A stretch of DNA of 64,000 bases from Chthonomonas sp. UBA2785 (GTDB lineage: Bacteria; Armatimonadota; Fimbriimonadia; Fimbriimonadales; Fimbriimonadaceae), in contig DEIB01000005.1 in the NCBI GenBank assembly GCA_002352215.1, forward strand, positions 29,865 to 93,864, written 5' to 3'. Below are positions 16,972 through 25,222 of this stretch, one piece after another. How positions within the stretch are numbered: the first letter of the stretch is position 1; the number at the start of each line of letters is the position of its first letter. The notes below the pieces were generated by a model. That model worked only from the letters and a program-made list of their open reading frames with translations, searched no databases and had not been told where the DNA came from. The translations under genes and the position numbers were made by a program.

Positions 16972-16977
16972 ATGCTA
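16972..16977 (-). promoter_or_regulatory. -10 box of RDD gene, leaderless arrangement
   Basis: TAGCAT on the minus strand, seven bases before the GTG start, with no well-spaced Shine-Dalgarno sequence. Confidence 0.4.
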
Positions 16978-16994
16978 CCTCTAGGGTTGCGTGG

Positions 16995-18305
16995 ATGCTG
17001 ATTCCGACACCAAGGCTCTGGTGGCTCGTGGGAGCCGGAATCCCGCTCGCCCTCGGGGGTGCGTTCGTGCCTGGCCTGGAAAGCCTGGTGCTGCCCTGGA
17101 ACGTCGCCTTGCTGGTCCTTTTCTTCCTCACCGGGTTCATCGCCCGCAAGTGGGACTTGGTGGAAGTCGATCGGCGCATGGACCCTGTGCTCTCGGCCCG
17201 GGTGGCCAACAGCATCCGCCTTCGGGTCCGCAACCTCGCGGATCAAACGATCCGCATTCGCCTGAAGGATGATCCGCCGCCGCTGGTGGTGGCCGATCAC
17301 CCTGAATGGAACCTCACCCTCCGCCCGGGCGAAGAGCGAGACCTGCGCTACTCCGTCACGCCGCTCCGGCGCGGCCAAGAGCGGTTCGGGGGAGTCTTCA
17401 TCCGCTACCAAGCTCCTCTCGGTCTGTGCGAAGTGCAACAACTCCTGCCGGTGCAGGAGGAAGTCCGGGTGTATCCCAACGTGCTGGCCCTGCAAGAATA
17501 CGACCTGCTTAAGCAGAAGGGGCACCTCAACCAAATCGGCGTGCGGCGCAGCCGGATTCGAGGGTTGGGGCAAGAGTTCGAATCCCTACGCGACTACGCC
17601 GACGACGACATGCGCATGGTGGACTGGAAGGCCACGGCTCGGCGCGGTCGGCTAGTCGTCAAGCAGTTCCAAGAAGAACGCAACCAGGCGGTGTTCCTCT
17701 GCATCGATGTCGGCCGCACCATGCTCGGCGAAGTGGATGGGGTGCCCAAGCTGGACTACGCCCTGGATGCCGCGCTGATGCTGATGCACGCCGCCAAGGA
17801 CAAAGGCGACCAGGTCGGCATGATGGTGTTCAACGATGCCGTCCATAGCCTGTCGCTCCCTCGCAAAGGCCGGGCGCAAATCGCGTCCATCCTGGAGCGC
17901 ATCCACGACGTGCGGGCCGAAGCCGTGCAGTCCGACTACCTGGCCGCCATCGCCTTCCTGCGCGCCCGGTGGAAGAAGCGCTCATTGGTCGTGATCTTCA
18001 CCGACGCGGAAGACCCCGACGCCGCCCGCGAATTGGCCGCCGCGGTGAGCCAGTTACGCCGCCAGCATCTCGTGTTCGTGGTGCGGGTGGATGACCCGAA
18101 GCTCAAGGAACTGGAGAGCGTCATCCCCACGGATCGTTACGAAATGTACCGACGCGCGGCCACCCACTGGTACCGATCGGAGCGGCATCAGGCCAGCAAC
18201 ATCCTCGCCAGCAGCGGGGTTCAGAACATCGACTCCGAACCCCAAGACCTCTCGGCGGCCCTGGTCACGGCGTACCTTGTGGTCAAGGAACGCGCCCTGA
18301 TCTAA
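16995..18305 (+). CDS. DUF58 domain protein
   Basis: A 436-residue protein with two N-terminal membrane helices (WLVGAGIPLALGGAFV, LPWNVALLVLFFLTGF), a beta-rich region and the DUF58 core at GQEFESLRDYADDDMRMVDW followed by KATAR. A von Willebrand A-like fold follows; its metal site is degenerate (CIDVGRTM in place of DxSxS). DUF58 proteins usually sit with MoxR ATPases and RDD proteins in systems thought to act on membrane or periplasmic complexes. Here an RDD gene is divergent, but no MoxR gene is seen. AGGG lies eight bases before the ATG. Confidence 0.88.
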   Translation: MLIPTPRLWWLVGAGIPLALGGAFVPGLESLVLPWNVALLVLFFLTGFIARKWDLVEVDRRMDPVLSARVANSIRLRVRNLADQTIRIRLKDDPPPLVVADHPEWNLTLRPGEERDLRYSVTPLRRGQERFGGVFIRYQAPLGLCEVQQLLPVQEEVRVYPNVLALQEYDLLKQKGHLNQIGVRRSRIRGLGQEFESLRDYADDDMRMVDWKATARRGRLVVKQFQEERNQAVFLCIDVGRTMLGEVDGVPKLDYALDAALMLMHAAKDKGDQVGMMVFNDAVHSLSLPRKGRAQIASILERIHDVRAEAVQSDYLAAIAFLRARWKKRSLVVIFTDAEDPDAARELAAAVSQLRRQHLVFVVRVDDPKLKELESVIPTDRYEMYRRAATHWYRSERHQASNILASSGVQNIDSEPQDLSAALVTAYLVVKERALI

Positions 18306-18367
18306 TCCTCGTTCGGCCCGGACGGCTGAGGGTAAGGTACGGACTCCGTATAAGGACTGTAAAGCCC

Positions 18368-20092
18368 ATGGTATACGCAACTCTTGGCCAGATGTTCCTG
18401 GGGCAGACCGAACGGTTTGCCACCAAGACCGCGCATCTCATCCCTCAATCCGGCAAAGACCCGATTCCGGTGACCTACGGCGAGCTTCGCACGCAGGTTC
18501 ACGGATTTGCTTCGGCCCTGGTGGGACTGGGGGTGCAACGCGGGGACCGCGTGGTCCTGCAAGCCGAGAGCAGCGCCGACTGGGCGATGTGCGATTGGGC
18601 GTGCCAAACGCTGGGGGCCGTGCTGGTGCCGATCTACCCCACGCTGCCCGCGGACCAAAGCCAATACATCGTGCAGGATTGCGGGGCCAAGCTCGTGGTC
18701 TCGCAAAACACCAAGCAGGCCGTGAAGATGGAGGGCCTGACCGGCATCCAGGTGGTGCTGCTGAGCAAAGAAGGCGACCAACCGGGCCTGAAGGAACGTG
18801 CCCAACCGGACCAGCTAAGCCAAGACGCCTGGGTGCAAGGGGCGCAGGCGGCCGACGAAGAAGACCTTGCCACCCTGATTTACACGAGCGGCACCACCGG
18901 CGTGCCCAAGGGCGTGATGCTGCCCCACCGCGCGTTCACCTACCTGTGCGCGGATATCCCCTCGTGCATCCCGCTCAAGGAAGAGGATGTCTTCCTCAGC
19001 TTCCTGCCCCTCAGCCACGTGTTCGAGCGGTTTGCCGGCCATGTTCTGCCTATGTCCATGGGCGCCACCATCGGCTACGTCGGCTCGCTGGCCAGCCTGG
19101 GCCACGACATGGAACGAGTGAAGCCCACCATCATGCTGGTGGTGCCGCGCCTGCTGGAAAGCCTGAAGGGCCGCATCGAAGACGGCGTTCTCAAGGCTCC
19201 GCCGCTGCGGCAGCGACTGTTCCGCATGGCGCAAGAGCAAGGCCTCAAGCGCATGCGCGGCGAGTTTGCCCCGCTGGCCGGCGTTCTGGAAGGTCTGGTC
19301 GGCAGCAAGATCAAGGCGAAGTTCGGCGGCCGATTGCGCTACTTCGTGAGCGGGGGCGCGGCTCTACCGACCCACGTCAGCGAGTTCTATCTGGCACTGG
19401 GCATCCACGTTCTGCAGGGTTACGGCCTCACCGAGAACTGCGCCGCCGCGTGCATCAACCGGCCGGAAGACAACCGCCCGGACACCGTCGGCCCGCCGCT
19501 CAAGGGCGTGGAAGTCAAGATCGCCCCGGATGGGGAGATCCTTCTGCGTGGGCGCTGCATCATGCAGGGCTACTACAACTTGCCCGAAGACACCGCCGCC
19601 ACTCTGGACGCTGAAGGCTGGCTCCACACCGGCGACATTGGGGAGCTCGATCGCGGCAACCTGCGCATCACCGACCGCAAGAAGGACCTGCTGGTGCTGG
19701 GGAACGGCAAGAACGTGGCCCCGCAGCCCATCGAGAGCCGCCTGAAGGAATCGGCCTACATCAACGAGGCCGTGCTGCTCGGCGACGGGATGGAGAGTGT
19801 GGTCGCCATGATCGTGCCGGAATTCGAGCGCGTCGCCACCTGGCTCAAGGAGAAGGGAGTGAACGTGAAGGAGCCAGAAGAGATGGCCGTGCACCCGGAC
19901 GTGATTGCCCTCATCAAGGGCGAGGTGCAACGCGCCAACGAGGGCCTGGCGGACTTTGAGCGTGTGAAGCGCCACGTGCTGGTGCCTGCCCCGTTCTCGA
20001 TTGAAGGGGGCGAATTGACGCCCTCGCTCAAGGTGCGCCGCAAGGTCGTGAAGGAGAAGTACGCCAACCTGGTGGACGCGCTGAAGCGCTGA
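18368..20092 (+). CDS. Long-chain acyl-CoA synthetase (AMP-binding enzyme)
   Basis: A 574-residue adenylate-forming ligase that activates fatty acids to acyl-CoA. The AMP-binding motif is YTSGTTGVPKGVMLPHRA. QGYGLTENCAAAC, the hinge region (TGDIGELDRGNLRITDRKKD) and NGKNVAPQPIE support the long-chain FadD/LACS group. AAGGA lies 11 bases before the ATG. It stands between a DUF58 gene and an epimerase gene with no obvious partner. Confidence 0.92.
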   Translation: MVYATLGQMFLGQTERFATKTAHLIPQSGKDPIPVTYGELRTQVHGFASALVGLGVQRGDRVVLQAESSADWAMCDWACQTLGAVLVPIYPTLPADQSQYIVQDCGAKLVVSQNTKQAVKMEGLTGIQVVLLSKEGDQPGLKERAQPDQLSQDAWVQGAQAADEEDLATLIYTSGTTGVPKGVMLPHRAFTYLCADIPSCIPLKEEDVFLSFLPLSHVFERFAGHVLPMSMGATIGYVGSLASLGHDMERVKPTIMLVVPRLLESLKGRIEDGVLKAPPLRQRLFRMAQEQGLKRMRGEFAPLAGVLEGLVGSKIKAKFGGRLRYFVSGGAALPTHVSEFYLALGIHVLQGYGLTENCAAACINRPEDNRPDTVGPPLKGVEVKIAPDGEILLRGRCIMQGYYNLPEDTAATLDAEGWLHTGDIGELDRGNLRITDRKKDLLVLGNGKNVAPQPIESRLKESAYINEAVLLGDGMESVVAMIVPEFERVATWLKEKGVNVKEPEEMAVHPDVIALIKGEVQRANEGLADFERVKRHVLVPAPFSIEGGELTPSLKVRRKVVKEKYANLVDALKR

Positions 20093-20129
20093 GTTTCTGC
20101 TCAATCCGGGCCGGTATTCTGGGGTGACC

Positions 20130-21176
20130 ATGCGCGTCACCTTCCGTACCGTGCGCCTGACAAAGTTGCACCCGCTGACGATTAGCCGGGGCACGTCCAC
20201 GGGCTCCAACAACCTGTTTGTGATGGTGAGTGACGGCGACGTGACCGGGATCGGCGAGTGCGCCCCCGGGACGGGCTACGACGACACCCTGGCCGCTGAA
20301 GCCCAGGCGCAGCTGGAGAGCATCGTGCAGGATGGCCTGGGTGACGGCTCGCCCTACGCCGTCTACGCCCGCATGGCCGCCGCGCACGTGGACCCGGCCG
20401 CCATGGCCGCGATGGACGTTGCGCTGTGGGATTTCTGGGCGAAGCGCGCGGGCTTGCCGCTCTACCGCCTGCTGGGGCTGGGCCGGCCCACGGTGGCCAC
20501 CAGCGTGACGGTGGGCATCAACGAGCCGGACGTGGTGTTGGCGCGCGCGGAGGAGTTTCTGGCCCGCACTTCGGCGAAGGCGCTCAAGGTGAAGCTCGGC
20601 GGGGCCGGAGGGCCGGCGGCCGACCAGCAACGCTACGAAGCCGCCCGCGAGGCCGCCCGGCGCCACGGTGCCCAGCTTCGCGTGGACGCCAACGGGGGCT
20701 GGAGCCCCCAGGATGCGGTGGAGATGATCGCGTGGCTCAGCGAGCGCGATTGCGACTACGTCGAGCAGCCCTTGGCCCGGGGGCAAGAGGATGACTTGCC
20801 CTACGTTTTCGAGCGGCGCAAGCTACCGATCTATCTCGATGAAAGCCTGCGCACCAGCCACGACGTGCCGCCCCTCGCCGGGCGCTGCGACGGCGTGAAC
20901 CTCAAGCTCATGAAGACGGGCGGCATCACCGAAGCTCTCCGACTGGTGGCCACCGCCCGCGCGCACGGGCTGAACACCATGATCGGCTGCATGGGCGAAA
21001 GCAGCGTCGCCATCGGGGCGGGGGCCTCGCTTGGTGCCTTGTTTGACCACATTGACCTCGATAGCCACCTGAATCTCAACCCGGACCCGGCGGTGGGGCT
21101 GGGGTTTGAGAATGGCATCGTGATGCCCAGCGACCGACCCGGACTGGGCGTGGAACTCAGCGGCGAACTCGCGTAG
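20130..21176 (+). CDS. Enolase-superfamily epimerase (dipeptide epimerase or N-acetyl-D-glutamate racemase type)
   Basis: A 348-residue member of the muconate-lactonising subgroup of the enolase superfamily. The acid/base lysine motif is ALKVKLGG, the metal ligands are in LRVDANGGW, CDYVEQPLA and PIYLDESL, and the second catalytic lysine is in NLKLMKTGG. Closest known functions are L-Ala-D/L-Glu epimerase (murein peptide recycling) and DgcA, which racemises N-acetyl-D-glutamate. The following DUF1611 gene favours one of these. ATG at 20130 is chosen over GTG at 20124; TATTCT ends nine bases before it. Confidence 0.88.
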   Translation: MRVTFRTVRLTKLHPLTISRGTSTGSNNLFVMVSDGDVTGIGECAPGTGYDDTLAAEAQAQLESIVQDGLGDGSPYAVYARMAAAHVDPAAMAAMDVALWDFWAKRAGLPLYRLLGLGRPTVATSVTVGINEPDVVLARAEEFLARTSAKALKVKLGGAGGPAADQQRYEAAREAARRHGAQLRVDANGGWSPQDAVEMIAWLSERDCDYVEQPLARGQEDDLPYVFERRKLPIYLDESLRTSHDVPPLAGRCDGVNLKLMKTGGITEALRLVATARAHGLNTMIGCMGESSVAIGAGASLGALFDHIDLDSHLNLNPDPAVGLGFENGIVMPSDRPGLGVELSGELA

Positions 21177-21191
21177 AATTAGGCGATTCCC

Positions 21192-22223
21192 ATGAGCCCG
21201 ATGCGTCCCGGTCAGCCGCTGGCCCTCTACATGGCGGGTGCCTTTGCCAACCACACCGGCAAGATGGGGCTGGGGATCCTCCGCTACGGCGAGCACCCGG
21301 TGGCGGCGATGATCGAGCCTGATCTGGCCGGAAAGAGCATCGCCGAGGTGACGGGGATTGCTTCCGACGCCCCCATTGTGGCCACCCTGGCCGAGGCGAA
21401 AGCCTGCGGCGCGGAGGTCTTGGTGCTGGGAATTGCCCCACCGGGTGGTGAAATTCCCGCCGACTGGTGGCCCGTTTTAGACGAAGCGGTGGCACTGGGC
21501 TTCCACATTCTCAACGGCTTGCACGAGCCGCTGAACCCCCGCTACCCCAATCGAGCGCAAGATCAGTGGATTTGGGATGTCCGCACCGAACCCGCCGGGC
21601 TCAAGCCCGCCACCGGGGCGGCGAGGGATCTGAAAGCCGCCCGCGTGCTCACCGTGGGCACCGATATGAGCGTGGGCAAGATGACGGCCTCGCTCGAACT
21701 CCATGCCGCCCTCCGCCGGCGCGGGCGCACCTCGGCATTCGTCGCGACTGGGCAAACCGGCATGGCGATTTCTGGGCGCGGCGTGCCGCTCGATGCCATC
21801 CGCGTGGACTTTTCGGCGGGAGCCATTGAGCGCGAAGTCGTGGCCGCCGCTGAGAGCGAAGTGATCGTCGTCGAAGGCCAAGGCTCGCTCATTAACCCCG
21901 CCAGCACGGCCACCCTGGCCCTCATTCGGGGTTCGGTGCCCACCCACCTGCTAATGGTGCACCGGGCGGGCATGCACACCCTCCCGCGCCACCCGTGGGT
22001 GCACGTGCCCGACCTGCGTCGGCTCGCCCAAGCTTATGAAGACCTCGCCGAAGCCGCCGGAGCCTTTCCTCGCCCCGAGACCATCGGCGTGGCGCTCAAT
22101 ACCGCGCACCTGGATGATGCGGCCGCCCTCACCGCCTGCGAAGAGATCACCCTGCACACCGGCTGGCCTTGCGTGGACCCGGTGCGGCACGGCGCGGATG
22201 CCCTCGCCGCCCTGCTGCCGTAG
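21192..22223 (+). CDS. DUF1611 family protein (DgcN-like)
   Basis: A 343-residue protein with an N-terminal Rossmann-like domain (VLVLGIAPPGGEIP) and a C-terminal P-loop domain (Walker A-like VGTDMSVGKMTAS; VIVVEGQGSLINP). DUF1611 proteins include DgcN, a D-glutamate N-acetyltransferase that works with the racemase DgcA. The gene begins 15 bases after the epimerase gene, so the two probably act in one pathway. If so, D-Glu would be acetylated and racemised for reuse, or a murein peptide processed. Direct evidence for the substrate is lacking. Confidence 0.82.
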   Translation: MSPMRPGQPLALYMAGAFANHTGKMGLGILRYGEHPVAAMIEPDLAGKSIAEVTGIASDAPIVATLAEAKACGAEVLVLGIAPPGGEIPADWWPVLDEAVALGFHILNGLHEPLNPRYPNRAQDQWIWDVRTEPAGLKPATGAARDLKAARVLTVGTDMSVGKMTASLELHAALRRRGRTSAFVATGQTGMAISGRGVPLDAIRVDFSAGAIEREVVAAAESEVIVVEGQGSLINPASTATLALIRGSVPTHLLMVHRAGMHTLPRHPWVHVPDLRRLAQAYEDLAEAAGAFPRPETIGVALNTAHLDDAAALTACEEITLHTGWPCVDPVRHGADALAALLP

Positions 22224-22241
22224 GCCCCTCTTGGGTCAGGC

Positions 22242-23429
22242 CTAAAAATGCCATAGGGCCGACATGGGCAGAGCCTGCAGGTCCGGCTCAACGATTTGGG
22301 TCTGTTCGCCGGGATGCAACAGGACCCCGCGACACCATTCCGGCCCGGCCAGCTCTTTGAGGAATCGCAGCCCGTCAAAGTCGGCGGGAGACGGATTGCC
22401 GTCCGGGGCCAAGGCCACCGCTACCAGTCGCCCATCGGGGGCGCGCAGCACCAGGGGCACCCGGTAGCGCCGGATGGAGCGGAAGTGCATCACTTCGGGC
22501 CGGATTTCGCTCCAAGTGCATAGGGCGCGGAGTTCGCTGGCCACAAAGGTCTCGCGCATGCCCGGCACTTCCACGCCTCCAGTCAGGTGCCCCAGCAGCC
22601 CGGTGTCGGCGATGTAGATCTTGCCGGTGCGGGTGGCCATCACCCCGTCCGGGGGACCCCAGGCGGGCGCGGTCCAGGTGAGGAAGGCTGCCTCCATCAG
22701 GGCCAGATAGCGCGTGAGGGTGGTGTGAGGGATGCCGGTCTCGCGGCTGAGTTCGCTGATGTTGAGGGGCTCTCCCGCGTCACGGGCCACCGCACGTAGC
22801 ACCCGGGGAAGCAGGGTCAGTCCGTCGATTTTGGCGAGGTCGCGCACGTCCCGCTCCAGGATCGCCCGCAGGTACTGGCTGAACCACGCCTGGCGGCGGC
22901 TGTCGCTCTTGCGGGTGAGGGGTTCGGGATAACCCCCGGTGCGCATGCGCTCGTCGAGGTTAGAGACCGGGGGCAAAGCGGGGGCAGGCTCGCCCGAAAA
23001 CGCCCAGTCCACAAACTGGCCGGGGCTGCCTTCCACTTCGGCCTGAGTCAGCGGACCAAGCGGCACCACTTCCATCCGTCCGGCGAGGCTCTCGCTGAGC
23101 TTCGGGATGAGCAGCACGTTGGCCGACCCGGTGAGTAAGAATCGCCCCGGGGTGCGGTCTTGGTCGACGAGCTTCTTGATATTGCGGAAGAGCTGCGGCG
23201 CACGCTGGATCTCGTCCACCACCACCGGGCCGGTGTGAGCGGCCAAGAAGGCGTCCGGGCGAAGGAGTGCGGCGTCCAGCGCCAGTGAATCGTCCAGAGT
23301 GATGTAAGTGGTGCCGGGGCGGTTTTGCACCAGGGTGGTCTTGCCGCACTGACGCGGGCCCTGAAGGATGACGACGGGGGTATCCGTCAGGACTTCATCC
23401 AAGTAACCCGAGATTTTCCGCGACCACAC
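22242..23429 (-). CDS. AAA ATPase with DUF4143 domain
   Basis: A 395-residue stand-alone ATPase. Walker A is GPRQCGKTT (about residue 24) and Walker B is GPVVVDEIQRAP. The arginine-finger region is FLLTGSANVLL, and the C-terminal part is the DUF4143 region with a winged-helix segment (LSRETGIPHTTLTRYLALME). Such proteins occur scattered through many genomes, vary between strains, and their role is not well established. It converges with the DUF1611 gene. The start is GTG at 23429, with a 19-base palindrome just upstream. Confidence 0.88.
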   Translation of the reverse strand: MWSRKISGYLDEVLTDTPVVILQGPRQCGKTTLVQNRPGTTYITLDDSLALDAALLRPDAFLAAHTGPVVVDEIQRAPQLFRNIKKLVDQDRTPGRFLLTGSANVLLIPKLSESLAGRMEVVPLGPLTQAEVEGSPGQFVDWAFSGEPAPALPPVSNLDERMRTGGYPEPLTRKSDSRRQAWFSQYLRAILERDVRDLAKIDGLTLLPRVLRAVARDAGEPLNISELSRETGIPHTTLTRYLALMEAAFLTWTAPAWGPPDGVMATRTGKIYIADTGLLGHLTGGVEVPGMRETFVASELRALCTWSEIRPEVMHFRSIRRYRVPLVLRAPDGRLVAVALAPDGNPSPADFDGLRFLKELAGPEWCRGVLLHPGEQTQIVEPDLQALPMSALWHF

Positions 23430-23449
23430 GGTGGGATTTTAGCGTATAT

Positions 23450-23468
23450 GTGGTGAAAAATTCACCAC
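23450..23468. promoter_or_regulatory. Inverted repeat upstream of the DUF4143 ATPase (possible operator)
   Basis: GTGGTGAA, three bases, TTCACCAC: perfect arms, 21 bases before the GTG start and beside an AT-rich TAAAAT that could be a -10 box. A second repeat (TGCCAAG at 23480-23486, CTTGGCA at 23494-23500) lies between it and the end of the upstream NlpC/P60 gene and may be that gene's terminator, although it has no T run. Confidence 0.5.
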
Positions 23469-23515
23469 TAACGACCCACTGCCAAGAATCTACCTTGGCA
23501 AGATAGAGGTGAGGA

Positions 23516-24265
23516 TTAGTCTCGGCGGGCGCCGACCAGCATGTCGCGCCACTTCTGATTCCGGAGGTCGTCCGTATCAATGCCGCGATTGTTGGAGCTA
23601 CTGTGGATGAAGTACGCGCCTCCATCCGGGAAGAAGCCCATAAAGATGCCGCAATGGCCAATCATGTTGCGGCGCTTGTCCCAAAAGTAAAGTCGGTCGC
23701 CGGCTTGCAGGTGCTCCAATCGCTCCACCGGTCGCCCCACCTTGGCTTGCTCAGCGGCGGTGCGCGGCAGGTTGATGCCTCGGCGGCGGAAGACTTGCTG
23801 CACAAACGCGCTGCAGTCAATGCCTCCGGTCAGGCTGTTGCCGCCCCACTTGTAGGGGGTACCCACAAACTGGTAGGAGAAGTTCAGCATGCCCTGCACG
23901 TCTTGGATCGAACTTCGGCCCGCCGTCGTGGTTTGCTGCAGGTTCTGCGTCACCGGGATGCGCACGTCGTAAGGAAGGCTGGCCACGTCAGCGGTGAGAA
24001 TGTAGCCCGTGCTGCCGTTCTTCAGCACCACGCTCAGCCACTTCTCGTTGTTGGCCACCGGGTTCACCACGATGTAATCGTTGGGCTTCACCGTCCAGTA
24101 CACGCGGGAGTTCGTGTTCATCCCGGCGTAGATCTTGGAGGTGTTGATGGCTTGGCCCAGCTTGCCGATGACCTTGGTATTCGGTTGGGCTCCTCCGGTC
24201 GCTTGACCGAAAGCGCACGTCGCCAGAACGGCGAAGACCCCGAACCCAAGTGCAAACCGACGCAT
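23516..24265 (-). CDS. Secreted NlpC/P60 peptidoglycan endopeptidase
   Basis: A 249-residue exported cysteine peptidase. It has a signal peptide (FALGFGVFAVLATCAFG), an SH3-like region (residues about 35-95, ending WLSVVLKNGSTGYI) and a C-terminal NlpC/P60 domain. The catalytic Cys is in GGIDCSAFVQQVF and the His in NMIGHCGIFMGF. These enzymes cut the D-Glu to diamino-acid bond of murein stem peptides. AAGGAAGGG lies upstream of the ATG. It releases the kind of peptide that the epimerase at 20130 might process. Confidence 0.92.
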   Translation of the reverse strand: MRRFALGFGVFAVLATCAFGQATGGAQPNTKVIGKLGQAINTSKIYAGMNTNSRVYWTVKPNDYIVVNPVANNEKWLSVVLKNGSTGYILTADVASLPYDVRIPVTQNLQQTTTAGRSSIQDVQGMLNFSYQFVGTPYKWGGNSLTGGIDCSAFVQQVFRRRGINLPRTAAEQAKVGRPVERLEHLQAGDRLYFWDKRRNMIGHCGIFMGFFPDGGAYFIHSSSNNRGIDTDDLRNQKWRDMLVGARRD

Positions 24266-24311
24266 ACCTATAGTGCCCTTCCTTGGTTATCGGAAGGACG
24301 TGGCTCGTAAT

Positions 24312-24974
24312 CTACCCAGTTCGGACCATTTTTAGGGCCTGCAACAGCAATAAACCGTCGGTGCCGCCCACCAAATCGCGGGTGGCGCGTTCCGGGTGCG
24401 GCATCAAGCCCAGCACGTTGCCCGCCGCGTTCATCACCCCGGCGATGGCTTCGGTGCTCCCGTTCACGTTCTCGCTGGCGTAGCGGAACGCAATTTGGTC
24501 GTTGTCTTGAAGTTCCTTCAGAGTCTCGGGCGCGCACACGAAGCGGCCCTCGCCGTGGGCTATGGGGAGCGTAATCGTCCGGTCCACGCCCGCCATCCAC
24601 GGGCCGCGCCGCGTAGCGGGCTCCAGTTGTACGTCTTGGCAGATGAACCGCTGCTTGACGTTGCGCACCAGCGCCCCGGGCAGCAGGCCACTCTCGCACA
24701 GCACCTGGAAGCCGTTGCACACGCCAATCACCAGGCCCCCGCGCCCGGCAAAATCGCGCACCGCGCTCATGATGGGCGCCCGCGCGGCCATCGCGCCGCA
24801 GCGCAGATAGTCGCCGTAGCTAAAGCCCCCCGGCACCCATACCGCATCAAAGCCAGCCAGGCTCGTCTCGGTTTGCCACACATAGTCGGCATCCACACCG
24901 ACGTCGCGGCGGAGGGCGTGCAGGGCATCCGCGTCGCAGTTGCTCCCCGGAAAGCGGACAATCGCGACCTTCAT
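24312..24974 (-). CDS. purQ: Phosphoribosylformylglycinamidine synthase subunit PurQ
   Basis: A 220-residue class I glutamine amidotransferase that supplies ammonia for the fourth step of purine synthesis. The catalytic Cys is in GLVIGVCNGFQVL, and the His/Glu pair is in GLMPHPERA. ATG at 24974 is chosen because the family begins MKVAIVRFPGSNCD, and because this ATG overlaps the purS stop by four bases (ATGA). Length is normal. Confidence 0.97.
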   Translation of the reverse strand: MKVAIVRFPGSNCDADALHALRRDVGVDADYVWQTETSLAGFDAVWVPGGFSYGDYLRCGAMAARAPIMSAVRDFAGRGGLVIGVCNGFQVLCESGLLPGALVRNVKQRFICQDVQLEPATRRGPWMAGVDRTITLPIAHGEGRFVCAPETLKELQDNDQIAFRYASENVNGSTEAIAGVMNAAGNVLGLMPHPERATRDLVGGTDGLLLLQALKMVRTG

Positions 24975-25204
24975 TGCACGACCTCGTAGGAGAAGTCTTC
25001 GATCACCGGGTTGGCCAGCAGGTCGGCGCACATCTGCCGAATGCGGGCTTCGTCGACCTCGGTCACCTGGAGCTCGATGAGCTTGCCGATGCGCACGTCC
25101 TGCACTTCCGTAAAGGATTGGCGATGCAAGGCATCCGCAACGGTGCGACCCGCCGAGTCCAGGAGCGAGGGCTTCAGGGTAACAGAGACACGCACGACGG
25201 GCAT
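24971..25204 (-). CDS. purS: Phosphoribosylformylglycinamidine synthase subunit PurS
   Basis: A 77-residue PurS, the small bridging subunit that joins PurQ to the short form of PurL. The pattern VSVTLKPSLLDSAGRTVADAL and VRIGKLIELQV is typical. It is translationally coupled to purQ. A separate small purL must lie elsewhere. Confidence 0.95.
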   Translation of the reverse strand: MPVVRVSVTLKPSLLDSAGRTVADALHRQSFTEVQDVRIGKLIELQVTEVDEARIRQMCADLLANPVIEDFSYEVVQ

Positions 25205-25222
25205 GTCTCGATTTTGACTCAG

